Positions 8,440 to 16,964 of a stretch of DNA of 30,709 nucleotides are shown piece by piece. The DNA comes from a virus, in the IMG/VR virus record IMGVR_UViG_3300047510_000758, positions 1 through 30,709 of that record, one strand, 5' to 3'. The notes under the pieces are model-generated. The model had not been told where the DNA came from. It ran no database searches and saw only the letters and a program-made list of their open reading frames with translations. How positions within the stretch are numbered: position 1 is the first letter of the stretch; the number at the start of each line of letters is the position of its first letter. Position numbers and translations under genes: made by a program.

Positions 8440-8876
8440 AAGAAAAATTTAAACGTGCTTATATGAAAACTGCAAAAACATTTGCAGATCTTTCTCATGC
8501 TCGTAGATTAAAAGTGGGTGCAATTGTAGTCAAGGAAGATAGAATTATCTCCATTGGATATAATGGTATGCCCGCAGGCTGGGATAATAACTGCGAGGAT
8601 GAAACAAGATACGAAGATGGTGGAGTAACACTTACTACCAAACCAGAAGTTTTACACGCAGAATCAAATGCCATTGCTAAACTAGCAAAATCAAACGAAT
8701 CAGGAACAGGTGCAACATTGTTTATTACACATAGTCCGTGTTTGCATTGTGCTAAATTAATTTATCAGTCCGGAATAAAAAGAGTGTATTTTGGACAAAG
8801 CTATCGCGACAACACAGGAATTACTTTTTTGCAGAAATCCGGCGTAGAGATTGATCAATTGACGATTGAAGATTAA
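8436..8876 (+). CDS. Deoxycytidylate (dCMP) deaminase
   Basis: 146 aa, the usual length for phage dCMP deaminases. The zinc site is complete: HAES (H74 ligand, E76 proton shuttle) and SPCLHC (C102, C105). The N-terminal ARRLKVGAIVV and GYNGMP are typical of the family, the latter near the nucleotide-binding region. It converts dCMP to dUMP, the substrate of the thymidylate synthase at 16047-16964, and so supports dTMP supply for phage replication. It starts in an ATGA overlap with the carbamoyltransferase and is the last + strand gene of the left block. Its final 56 bases overlap the end of the convergent glycosyltransferase-like gene. Confidence 0.95.
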   Translation: MKEKFKRAYMKTAKTFADLSHARRLKVGAIVVKEDRIISIGYNGMPAGWDNNCEDETRYEDGGVTLTTKPEVLHAESNAIAKLAKSNESGTGATLFITHSPCLHCAKLIYQSGIKRVYFGQSYRDNTGITFLQKSGVEIDQLTIED

Positions 8877-10131
8877 CACTTAACTCATTCCATATATCAT
8901 TAACAAATTCTTTACTGTAAAATCTATTATAATTGTGTTCCAAAACTTCTTCCATTTCTAGTAAAAGATTTTGCAACTCTTGATTTGATAGTTTACATAT
9001 ATTTTCAATGATATCACAAATTTGATTTATTCTTTGAATAGGATCAGTTACTAAATCATAACTTTCGTCCCACCAGCGATCAAATGTTTTAAAACCGTAT
9101 TCTTTTAAATATGATAGATTGTTTGCACATCCAACTAATACAAAAGGTTGTTTTAATACGATAGGTTTAAATATTTTTTCTGTCAGATGTTGTTTAAAGT
9201 CCCAAAAACAAGTTTCGGTTACAACGTGTAAAAAACTTTCAATTGATTGATTGATTGGACCAATGGTAAAGCTATCATTTGAAATTGTTTCATTAAGAGG
9301 TGTATCTATTCTTAAATCATTTTGTAAATCTTTTGTAAGATACAACAAAACAGAATTGACGTAGTCGCTGGGTAAATCATATTTTTTCTTTGCTGTTAAT
9401 AAACTTTGTTTTAACTCACCATGAACTGGGCATTGTCTACTGTAACTTATGTGTCCTTGTGAAATAAGATCTCTTTTAATCAATTCTGCTACTAGAAAAG
9501 ATCTATGTACTCTTGCGTTTCCTGTTATTCTATTAAATGAAATAAATTTTTTATTGACTATTCTTTCTTTTAGTGGTAAAATGTCTGAACAATATTGATA
9601 TCCTCGATACCAATCGGCAGCGGCTAAACCGTGGAAAAAATAGTAGCAATCAATAAAGTTATATTTTTCTATTATTTTATTTTTTTCTTTACTATTTTTT
9701 TCAGTGTTAAGTAATACTAAAGGAGAATATTTTATATCTGGAATGTATTCGGGTAATCTAACTGAATTAAATATATGAATATCTGAATTATGTAATTTAC
9801 TTAAACCTGAATCTAACAAATCATCAGTGGACGAATTGTAATGATTTTGTGGAATAATAAAAGTTTTTTTAGTTATTAATTTCTGAATTTTAAAAAATAA
9901 TTCTTGATTATAATCATAAATTAATGGTTCTTGGTCGTAACACAAGAAAAAGATATTTTTTTTGTTTTGTATATTTTTATCGGGGGTATATGTGTTATCA
10001 ATACTAATAAATTCTACATTATCAATGTGGGTAGAACCAAAAGGAAATAGATATCCTAAGATTCCGTGATCGACACCACTTCGTTTAATTAAACTTAGAA
10101 TATTTTGATAATTGATATGAATATTATACAT
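8821..10131 (-). CDS. Glycosyltransferase-like protein (exostosin/GT10-like C-terminus)
   Basis: 436 aa. The C-terminal half contains FLHVVTETCFW (about 300-310) followed by HLTEKIFKPI (315-324) and FVLVGCANNLSYLKEYGF. This resembles the nucleotide-sugar-binding part of exostosin-like and GT10 fucosyltransferase proteins, where a TEK(I/L)F(K/D)P(I/L) segment is typical. The N-terminal half has Rossmann-like strands such as NIFFLCYDQEPLIYDY but no motif I can name. The gene is very AT-rich (one 60-base line near 9661 has only 8 G+C), more so than its neighbours, suggesting separate acquisition. The start codon is half of a CATG shared with the divergent gene at 10130. No clear Shine-Dalgarno is seen. 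Its 3' end overlaps the dCMP deaminase. Confidence 0.65.
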   Translation of the reverse strand: MYNIHINYQNILSLIKRSGVDHGILGYLFPFGSTHIDNVEFISIDNTYTPDKNIQNKKNIFFLCYDQEPLIYDYNQELFFKIQKLITKKTFIIPQNHYNSSTDDLLDSGLSKLHNSDIHIFNSVRLPEYIPDIKYSPLVLLNTEKNSKEKNKIIEKYNFIDCYYFFHGLAAADWYRGYQYCSDILPLKERIVNKKFISFNRITGNARVHRSFLVAELIKRDLISQGHISYSRQCPVHGELKQSLLTAKKKYDLPSDYVNSVLLYLTKDLQNDLRIDTPLNETISNDSFTIGPINQSIESFLHVVTETCFWDFKQHLTEKIFKPIVLKQPFVLVGCANNLSYLKEYGFKTFDRWWDESYDLVTDPIQRINQICDIIENICKLSNQELQNLLLEMEEVLEHNYNRFYSKEFVNDIWNELSVNLQSSIDQSLRRISAKK

Positions 10132-12022
10132 GATTGACGTTTTTTATTATGGGGGAATCCCAAATCAATTTATTTTTGAAAAAAGTGCAGTTAGCTTAGA
10201 AGATGCTGCCCAACAAAGTAGGACCAAGTTCTACTGGTATATTTATGGGGGTAATGATTACTCAAAATTTGATTTTGATTGGAGGCCGGCACCATGGGAG
10301 GAACATCAGATACATTGTTTTGGTACTCAGTGGCAGCGTACAGGTGGGGCATATCTAGCAAATCGTGACACGGTACAAAATAAAGAATGGCATTTTCGAA
10401 ATGAACAACAAGTGCCAAGATTAGAAGATCGATCCAATTGGATCGTTCCATCTAATGTAAACGATTCTGATTTTGATTATAGCTGGCATTCCGATGAACT
10501 AGAAGCAGATTACGAATATCATTTTCCTACGCATTGGCAACGTCAAGGTGGGCCGATATATAAAGGAACTGCAGGAATTAAATTTGTTGTTGACCAAAAG
10601 GTCAAGACAGGATCTACTCAAATTTTTTATATTGATTTTTTAAACGAACCCAGCGCCGCCCAATTTGAAACCTTAAAGAAAAGATATCCTGATATTAAGA
10701 ATACAAGATATGTCAATGACCATTTAACTGTTTTTAAAAGAATAATAAATCTAGCTACAACTGAATTTGTATGGATTGCAAGTAGTCTATGCGATTATAT
10801 GAATTTTGATTTTACCTGGCATCCGCCAACAGAACGACGAGAAATGATTCACGTTTTTCCTTCGATTATTAGAGAATTTGGTAGCACTAAACAAAAAAGA
10901 GGGGATACATTTTACATTCACGTTCCGTCTTTCAAACAACAGTTATATGAACTTGAATTACTTGATTGGTTCAAAGTTATTAACTATACCGATGATCAAA
11001 TTGTTCCTTGGTTTCCTTTACCGGTTATAGACTACGATCAGGATAGTTTAGTAAATGTAATTAAAAAACACAATTTCAATCACCCTTACAGTTTGTTTAA
11101 AAATTGTGACCAACTATTAAATTTAAGTCCACCTTGTTTATGGCATCCAAAAGATAGAGAAATTATATCTATAAATGGTACAAACAGTATTTCGTTAGTA
11201 CCAAGAGATTCAAAAAATTATATTGTAAATCAAGTTTATGATTATCCTTACATAGTTAAATTAAAAAAGAAAAATAATACTGGACAAGATATAATTTTTA
11301 TTAGTTACGACGAGCCACAAGCTGACCAAAATTGGCAGTTGCTCTACAAAAAGTTTCCCAAGGCATTGAGATTGCACGGGGTTCAAGGAATGCATAATGC
11401 ATTACTCGAGGCCGCTAAACTAAGTAGTACTCCTTGGTATTTTGCTGTATTTGCAAAAACACAGGTAGCAGATAACTTTAAATTTAATTTTGATCCTGAT
11501 TATTTTCAATTGCCTAAACACTATATTTTTCACGCTAGAAATTCATTGAATGATTTAGAATACGGCCATATGGGAATCGTGTTGTATAATTGCAATCTTG
11601 TCAAGAATCAAAAAGAATTTGGTATAGACTATACAATGAGTGCACCTCACACAGTAATACCGGAACTTAGTGCAATAGCAACATTTAATAGCAATCCATA
11701 TCATACCTGGAGAACTGCTTTTAGAGAATGTGCCAAGCTTTCGCAGTTTATTACAGAACAACAGAATGTTGAAAATGAATTTAGATTAGAAACGTGGCTT
11801 AATTATGCCAATGGTATATATTCTGAATGGTGTTTACGTGGAGCCAGAGATGGCTACAAATTCTATCAAGAAAATAAACTAACGCCGACCCTGTTAAAAC
11901 AAGCTTTTGACTGGGATTGGCTAAAAAAATATTTTGAATCAATATATGCCAATGTCAACAATCCTGATTTAAAAGTTCTTGAACGTCGTCAAGAATCTTG
12001 GCAACCTCCAACGCATTATTAA
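10130..12022 (+). CDS. Large repeat-containing protein, putative glycosyltransferase-like
   Basis: 630 aa. At least three copies of a module run through it: FDFDWRP...HCFGTQWQRTGG (about 47-75), FDYSWHS...HFPTHWQRQGG (about 116-143) and FDFTWHP...HVFP (about 227-246). A weaker fourth copy, FNFDPDYFQLPKHYIFHARN, lies later. Between the later modules are GT-A-like pieces, for example TVFKRIINLATTEFVWIASS and a HNALLEAAKLSSTPWYFAV segment. These resemble the NAA-x-LA-T-x-(Y/F)-hydrophobic-D pattern of family 2 glycosyltransferases, but the acidic DxD is not evident. I infer a sugar-transfer or glycan-binding role, with modest confidence. The ATG is shared back-to-back with the divergent gene (CATG). 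The 3' end overlaps the oxidoreductase gene by 68 nt. Confidence 0.6.
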   Translation: MIDVFYYGGIPNQFIFEKSAVSLEDAAQQSRTKFYWYIYGGNDYSKFDFDWRPAPWEEHQIHCFGTQWQRTGGAYLANRDTVQNKEWHFRNEQQVPRLEDRSNWIVPSNVNDSDFDYSWHSDELEADYEYHFPTHWQRQGGPIYKGTAGIKFVVDQKVKTGSTQIFYIDFLNEPSAAQFETLKKRYPDIKNTRYVNDHLTVFKRIINLATTEFVWIASSLCDYMNFDFTWHPPTERREMIHVFPSIIREFGSTKQKRGDTFYIHVPSFKQQLYELELLDWFKVINYTDDQIVPWFPLPVIDYDQDSLVNVIKKHNFNHPYSLFKNCDQLLNLSPPCLWHPKDREIISINGTNSISLVPRDSKNYIVNQVYDYPYIVKLKKKNNTGQDIIFISYDEPQADQNWQLLYKKFPKALRLHGVQGMHNALLEAAKLSSTPWYFAVFAKTQVADNFKFNFDPDYFQLPKHYIFHARNSLNDLEYGHMGIVLYNCNLVKNQKEFGIDYTMSAPHTVIPELSAIATFNSNPYHTWRTAFRECAKLSQFITEQQNVENEFRLETWLNYANGIYSEWCLRGARDGYKFYQENKLTPTLLKQAFDWDWLKKYFESIYANVNNPDLKVLERRQESWQPPTHY

Positions 12023-12845
12023 CATCTGTTATAGGTTGTTTTCTACTTGCCACGCACTCAACAAAGTGTGACAATTCTCTTTGCAACGGTGATGGATTCA
12101 ATATTGGAATATGTGTTTCACTTTCTATGAGTTCTGAAGTTCGTTTATTACTAACAGAACCAAAAAATAATTTAACATTATTTGCAGCATCATCCCAAAC
12201 AATATGTCCGTTGCTTCCAATAATGGTCAATTTACGAACACGCTCCGGCCAGTACCAGGATCCAACAACAGTAGCAGTAATTTCACCACTGCGAACATCG
12301 AAACTTACATAGTCGGGAACTACGTTATTTGTAAAGTTTTTCTTTGTAGCAGATACTACTTGTATGTTCGTGCATAATTCAAGCAAAATACTCACGTCGT
12401 GAGGCAATAAACTAAGCAAAGGAGTTGTTTTTGTTTGATAAATGCCCCAGTTTAAACGTTCACTGTGTATGTGCTTGATTTCGCCTATACGTGGCAATTG
12501 TAATTTAATATATTCTAGCGCCGGGTGGTAAACAAAGATATGTCCTACCATAATAATTTGCGACCTAGCATAATCAGAAATAATAGCAACCTCTTCTGCA
12601 GTTTCGGCCATGGGCTTTTCAATATAACAATCAAATCCACGCTCGAGTAATTCCTGTGCTGTTTTAAAATGATCCCATAGTGGGGTGGCAATAATTGCAG
12701 CACGTATGTCCGTGTCAATGTCATCTATGGTTTGACCGTTTTTGACATCAATTACTTGTATTTTACCAACATTTGAAATTTGATTCAATGACTCAACAAC
12801 TTTAGAGCCCCAGTACCCTGAACCAACAACAGCAAGATTAATCAT
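11955..12845 (-). CDS. Gfo/Idh/MocA-family oxidoreductase (WlbA/WbpB-like)
   Basis: 296 aa from the ATG at 12845, chosen because it overlaps the upstream stop as ATGA; a GTG two codons earlier (12851) is the alternative. The N-terminal Rossmann motif is GSGYWG (8-13). EKP (76-78) carries the family Lys, and H149 in LLPHDV is the likely catalytic His. Members oxidise or reduce sugar hydroxyls with NAD(P). Placed directly after a DegT aminotransferase, it resembles the WbpB/WbpE pairing, where the oxidoreductase makes a 3-keto nucleotide sugar that the aminotransferase aminates. It is the last gene of the central - strand operon and overlaps the convergent 630-aa gene. Confidence 0.85.
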   Translation of the reverse strand: MINLAVVGSGYWGSKVVESLNQISNVGKIQVIDVKNGQTIDDIDTDIRAAIIATPLWDHFKTAQELLERGFDCYIEKPMAETAEEVAIISDYARSQIIMVGHIFVYHPALEYIKLQLPRIGEIKHIHSERLNWGIYQTKTTPLLSLLPHDVSILLELCTNIQVVSATKKNFTNNVVPDYVSFDVRSGEITATVVGSWYWPERVRKLTIIGSNGHIVWDDAANNVKLFFGSVSNKRTSELIESETHIPILNPSPLQRELSHFVECVASRKQPITDVNNALEVAKILDDVQELLNQDC

Positions 12846-13921
12846 TTCCACGCCTTCACTAACTCAATTATTTTTGTTTGTTGCTCATAGCTGAGCGTAT
12901 GATAACAAGGTAGACTCACAATATTCCTACATATTTCTTCTGCCCGAGGACAATCACCTCTACCGTAAATTTGAAATATTTTTTGTTCAGTTAAACTTTT
13001 TATATAATGAACATTAACTGTGACTCCGTTGTCTTTCATATACGCAATAAAATTATCTCTATTGTGTATTTGAATAACATAAACATAGTAACTATGTTTT
13101 GCCCACGGAGCAGTTTTTGGTGTATCTACATAACCTTCTAATTCTGTATTATATCGCTCACAAATAACACGTTTTTTGTCTAACCAATTATTTAAATATG
13201 GAAGTTTAGCCTTAACAACCAAGGCTTGAATATTGTCAATTCTAGCATTAATGCCTTTGAGATCAAAATCCCATTTAACAATACGCCCGTGGTCTCTGTG
13301 CATACGGGCACGTTGAATCAAATCTTCTCGTCCGGTGATAGCACCAGCATCACCAATTGCACCTAGATTTTTGACAGGATTAAAACTATGACAAGTAAGA
13401 TCTACTAGACTTCCCACTTTACGTCCTTTATATTCACCGCCTATACTGTGTGCAGAATCAGATATTAGATATAAATTGTATTTGTTGGCAATAGCAATTA
13501 AACGATCAATATCGGGAGTCTGTCCATACATATCAACAAACAATATTGCTTTTGTTTTCTCTGTAATTGCAGATTCTATTTTGTCTATATCAATTTGATA
13601 ATACTGATCTATATCAACAAAGACTGGCACAGCACCTTGCCAGTATATAGCTTCGGCTGTACTAATAAAAGTATGCGGAGTAGTAATAACTTCGTCACCA
13701 GAATTGATATTGCAGGCCATAAGAGAACACATTAATGCAGTTGTGCCACTGCCGGTAGCACAAGCAGCAGGAGCATCTACATACAAAGCAAATGCTTGCT
13801 CAAATTCATCAACTAAAGGTCCTGTAATATAACTAGAAGTATCAAGTATTCTAGCAATAGCAGCATCAATATCTTGTTTTACTTCGATGTATTGTGCTTT
13901 TAAATCGGTAAACGGTATCAT
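12842..13921 (-). CDS. DegT/DnrJ/EryC1/StrS-family sugar aminotransferase
   Basis: 359 aa, normal length. PLP-binding features are complete: DSAHSIGG (155-162) and the Schiff-base lysine K184 in HSFNPVKNLGAIGDAGA. The N-terminus IPFTDLKAQY and the GSGTTAL segment (58-64) are also typical. The enzyme transfers an amino group, usually from glutamate, to a keto nucleotide-sugar. It sits between the SDR enzyme and the Gfo/Idh enzyme, with ATGA overlaps on both sides, so the three should be made together as a short amino-sugar pathway. Which carbon is aminated is not decidable here; the Gfo partner suggests C3. Confidence 0.92.
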   Translation of the reverse strand: MIPFTDLKAQYIEVKQDIDAAIARILDTSSYITGPLVDEFEQAFALYVDAPAACATGSGTTALMCSLMACNINSGDEVITTPHTFISTAEAIYWQGAVPVFVDIDQYYQIDIDKIESAITEKTKAILFVDMYGQTPDIDRLIAIANKYNLYLISDSAHSIGGEYKGRKVGSLVDLTCHSFNPVKNLGAIGDAGAITGREDLIQRARMHRDHGRIVKWDFDLKGINARIDNIQALVVKAKLPYLNNWLDKKRVICERYNTELEGYVDTPKTAPWAKHSYYVYVIQIHNRDNFIAYMKDNGVTVNVHYIKSLTEQKIFQIYGRGDCPRAEEICRNIVSLPCYHTLSYEQQTKIIELVKAWK

Positions 13922-14889
13922 AACTTATTTTTTTTCTGCCAGTAACTGGATTTTTGAAACCACTCATAATATCTACAAAATCCTTCTTCAACATTAACAG
14001 TAGGATTGTATCCGAAGTCTGCAACAGCACGATCAATACTCAATCGACCACGTTTAGGAAATGCTAAATCTCTATCTTGAATTTCTAATTGTCCGCGCCC
14101 GGCAATATTAATCGCCAGTTCTGCTGCATCTTTTAACGTCACTAGAGTTTGATCACTGCGAGTTATATTATAAATTTTATTAGCAGCCTGGGCACTCATA
14201 GCGGCTTGCACTATGCCCATTGCAGCATCTTCAACATAAGTAAAATCTAACACTTCTCCGGCACCTTTAACCTTCAATGTTTCACCACGCATTGCACTCA
14301 ACATAAACTTAGATACCACACGATCTTCTACATCATATTCACCATATACGGCACTGGGACGAATAATAACATATTCGAATCCATGTTGGCGAGCATAGTC
14401 TTCAACAAGTTTCTCGCCCATATATTTCATAATACCATATTGTCCAATTGGATTACATATAGCATTTTCGTTTACATCATTTTCAAAATCACCATAGACC
14501 ATACTAGAACTAATATAAACAAATCGTTTTACATGATGTGATGCAGCAGCTTCTAATAAGTTAATTAATCCTGTTGCCATTACTTCACTGGCTAACACAG
14601 GATTTTGACTAACAACTTTTTGTCTAGGGAAGCTGGCTAAATGAATAATTGTATTACAATTAAAAGTTCCAACACGCATTCTAATATCGTCGTGCCTAAT
14701 GTCTCCAACTAACGGGGTAGATCTAATTCGACTTAATCTTTCTTTAAATAGATAAGTTAATTCGTCTTGCGGTATAAACCCGTAATTAGTTCGATTATCA
14801 ACGCCAAAACATTCTACGCCTTGTTGTTCCAGGAAGCGAACAACATTGTGACCAATAAATCCAGCACCGCCAGTAATAAATGCTCTCAT
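13918..14889 (-). CDS. NAD-dependent nucleotide-sugar epimerase/dehydratase (extended SDR)
   Basis: 323 aa. The NAD-binding GGAGFIG is at 7-13, the catalytic serine region ISSSMVYG at 126-133, and YGIMK gives Y151 and K155. Substrate-side motifs IIRPSAVYG and DFTYVEDAA are as in UDP-glucose 4-epimerase and dTDP-glucose 4,6-dehydratase relatives. I cannot separate epimerase from dehydratase. ATGA overlaps on both sides place it in the sugar operon, before the aminotransferase. Nucleotide sugars would be taken from the host pool, since no nucleotidyltransferase is seen in the window. Confidence 0.9.
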   Translation of the reverse strand: MRAFITGGAGFIGHNVVRFLEQQGVECFGVDNRTNYGFIPQDELTYLFKERLSRIRSTPLVGDIRHDDIRMRVGTFNCNTIIHLASFPRQKVVSQNPVLASEVMATGLINLLEAAASHHVKRFVYISSSMVYGDFENDVNENAICNPIGQYGIMKYMGEKLVEDYARQHGFEYVIIRPSAVYGEYDVEDRVVSKFMLSAMRGETLKVKGAGEVLDFTYVEDAAMGIVQAAMSAQAANKIYNITRSDQTLVTLKDAAELAINIAGRGQLEIQDRDLAFPKRGRLSIDRAVADFGYNPTVNVEEGFCRYYEWFQKSSYWQKKNKL

Positions 14890-15113
14890 TTGTATTTTAA
14901 TGTATAATAAACTTCGTCTTCGGGATCCAATGATCCTCTAATAGTAACTCTGTAGCCTAGTGTTTGGAAGTCAGTATTTAACTCATAAGTCAATCCCCGA
15001 CCGTGTTTCATAACCCATTGCCCTTTTTCTGTTTTTTGCCATTCTAATATTGGCCCGGCAACATAGATGTCAGGATCTTCACAATCGCCTAAAGTAAATT
15101 TATGAAAAATCAT
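14886..15113 (-). CDS. Conserved phage protein, 75 aa
   Basis: 75 aa, no named domain. It begins MIFHKFTLGDCEDPDIYVAG and has a short aromatic segment WQKTEKGQWVMKH in the middle. From memory, small proteins with this kind of start occur in other marine T4-like phages, but no function is known to me. It overlaps the SDR gene by ATGA and the upstream SGNH-like gene by 14 nt. That chain makes it a genuine coding gene, not a chance frame. No membrane segment or signal peptide. Confidence 0.75.
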   Translation of the reverse strand: MIFHKFTLGDCEDPDIYVAGPILEWQKTEKGQWVMKHGRGLTYELNTDFQTLGYRVTIRGSLDPEDEVYYTLKYK

Positions 15114-16044
15114 AATTTTTTAATATTTGTTCAGCATACCATTGATGTGTTTTTGGTCCTGGATGATGATTGTCAGTTCCATAATCAAAAAAAACTCCGT
15201 TGTTTCCGTCATCAAGTAAAGTGCTTAATTGAATATAATTGTCTATGTTTTTTGTGTAATATATGTCATGACTGTCGACTAATATTCCTGCAATAAGTAG
15301 TTTACAATGAATTTTATTACAAAAATTTATTACCTGATTAATGTGCGATAAATTTTTGTAAGGAATAAAATTAGTAAAAAAGATTTCTTTTTGTAATTTT
15401 TTAATTGTTGCATCATCGTATTCACTGGGGGTTATGTGTCTTATTTGTGTATCATAATAATAAAATCTGTTAAAACTTGTTAACCCTAGAATAACAATGT
15501 CATTTTCTTTTATATCAGACAATAATATTTGTTCAACTGCCCATTCGTTCGATGCTCCGGGGGTAGTTAGAAAACTAACTGGAATGTTAAGTTTGTTACT
15601 AATTAATTGCCCGTATCGTTGATCATTGGTAACACCGTACCCATGAGAAACACTACACCCCGCGATCCAAAGCTGTTTGTTTTGAGTTTTTCTGCCTTCG
15701 GGTGTTGACACATTTATGTCTGCTGCAGGATCCAACATTTTTTCTAAACCATATATTGTTTTCTTGTTTCGAAAACAAAGTATTAAAAATTCAGTATGAT
15801 GTCTCATCATACTAATGTTATCTTTAGTATCAGACCACTGCAATGGCGGGCAATAAACTATAACATCTGCTTGTTCAAGATATTCTAAAAATGGTTTATA
15901 AGAATTAAAATCTCCTAAACTTATATGATAAGTGCCGTCTTTTAAAGTGCTACCAATGACGTTAATTAATGTCGAATTGGCGTCAGCTTTTGTTGCAGCA
16001 GTGCTTAAACTTCTATCAGTGTCACCCACAAACAAAGTGATCAT
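15100..16044 (-). CDS. Two-domain SGNH-like protein
   Basis: 314 aa. Residues 1-115 form an N-terminal Rossmann-like domain (ITLFVGDTDRS, then FLEYLEQADVIVYCPP). An SGNH domain follows: block I IAGCSVSHGYGV with S131, GASNEW with N166, and a C-terminal DNHHPGPKTHQWYAEQIL with the Asp-x-x-His pair D291/H294. The layout and motifs match the 310-aa protein at 28855-29787, a distant paralogue. SGNH enzymes hydrolyse or transfer acyl groups; no signal peptide is present. The gene begins 2 bases after the thymidylate synthase stop and overlaps the 75-aa gene, so it links nucleotide and sugar genes in one operon. Confidence 0.75.
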   Translation of the reverse strand: MITLFVGDTDRSLSTAATKADANSTLINVIGSTLKDGTYHISLGDFNSYKPFLEYLEQADVIVYCPPLQWSDTKDNISMMRHHTEFLILCFRNKKTIYGLEKMLDPAADINVSTPEGRKTQNKQLWIAGCSVSHGYGVTNDQRYGQLISNKLNIPVSFLTTPGASNEWAVEQILLSDIKENDIVILGLTSFNRFYYYDTQIRHITPSEYDDATIKKLQKEIFFTNFIPYKNLSHINQVINFCNKIHCKLLIAGILVDSHDIYYTKNIDNYIQLSTLLDDGNNGVFFDYGTDNHHPGPKTHQWYAEQILKNYDFS

Positions 16045-16046
16045 AA

Positions 16047-16964
16047 TTACACAGCCATTTTAGCCTTAATAGCACCGTGTGATTGATAGTTTTCTAAACG
16101 TATATCCGCCATGGTGAATTTTGTAATATCAGTAATCTCAGGATTGAGGTACAATTGCGGCATTGGTAATGGTTCACGTCTTAACTGTTCTTTTACCTGC
16201 TCTACATGATCTAAGTATATGTGTGCATCGCCCAGAACGTGAACGAACTCTCCTACTTGCAAACCGCACACTTGAGCAATCATCGCAGTCAATAGCGAAT
16301 AGCTGGCGATATTAAAAGGTACACCTAGAAACATGTCGCAACTTCTTTGATACATCTGACAACTGAGTTTGCCATCTGCTACATAAAACTGTGCAAAGCA
16401 GTGACACGGGGGCAGAGCCATGGCTTCTAATTCTCCAGGGTTCCACGCTGTCAATATATGTCTTCGTCCGTATGGATCTGCTTGAATTCCGTCGATTAGA
16501 TTTCTTAGTTGATCGACTTCTCTTACTTCTACATTGTTACCTGTTCTGCGATAAGTAGTACCAAAACTGTCTTTGAAAGTTCCTTCAGTTTCTCTAGGCT
16601 TAATGGCACGCCATTTACGCCATTGTACACCGTACACACGGCCTAGGTCACCATTGTATTTTGCCTTTGTTTTCCAATAAGGAGCAAGAGCATTAGGAGT
16701 CCAAATAGTTACAACACCATCTCTAGTACCGTGCGTAATTTCGGCTAGTCTACGTTCATCACCTGAACCTTCAATCATCCAAAGCAGCTCGCCGACTACT
16801 GCGTTCCAGGCCAGTTTCTTTGTAGTAACAGCAGGAAAACCTTTGGACAGATCATAGCGTTGTTGCATACCAAACTTGCTTATGGTACCTATGCCCGTGC
16901 GATCATCTCTGCGTGTCCCTGTTTCTAAAACATCACGCAATGCTGTTAAGTATTGTTGTTCCAT
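16047..16964 (-). CDS. thyA: Thymidylate synthase
   Basis: 305 aa, longer than bacterial ThyA (264) because of an insert around residues 100-150. Catalytic C187 is in LPPCHCF, the arginine site is YGRRH (165-169), RSCD is at 207-210, and GDAHIYLDH is at 245-253. The base-selecting asparagine is kept: N218 in PFNIASY. dCMP hydroxymethylases such as T4 gp42 have Asp there, so this enzyme should methylate dUMP to dTMP using methylene-tetrahydrofolate. It directly abuts the dihydrofolate reductase stop (no gap), and the pair recycles the folate cofactor. Confidence 0.96.
   Translation of the reverse strand: MEQQYLTALRDVLETGTRRDDRTGIGTISKFGMQQRYDLSKGFPAVTTKKLAWNAVVGELLWMIEGSGDERRLAEITHGTRDGVVTIWTPNALAPYWKTKAKYNGDLGRVYGVQWRKWRAIKPRETEGTFKDSFGTTYRRTGNNVEVREVDQLRNLIDGIQADPYGRRHILTAWNPGELEAMALPPCHCFAQFYVADGKLSCQMYQRSCDMFLGVPFNIASYSLLTAMIAQVCGLQVGEFVHVLGDAHIYLDHVEQVKEQLRREPLPMPQLYLNPEITDITKFTMADIRLENYQSHGAIKAKMAV

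Noticed and set aside
8184-8498. Open frame on the - strand, 104 codons
   Set aside because: Antisense to the carbamoyltransferase and deaminase genes, both with clear catalytic motifs.
10430-10445. 16-bp perfect palindrome CGATCCAATTGGATCG
   Set aside because: Lies in the coding frame of the 630-aa gene, has no partner elsewhere that I saw, and one such palindrome in 30 kb is not surprising.
11998-12312. Open frame on the + strand, 104 codons
   Set aside because: Antisense to the Gfo/Idh/MocA gene; the low-complexity translation shows no family features.
16047-16964. Idea that the ThyA-like gene is a dCMP hydroxymethylase
   Set aside because: The discriminating residue is Asn (PFNIASY, N218), as in thymidylate synthases, not Asp.
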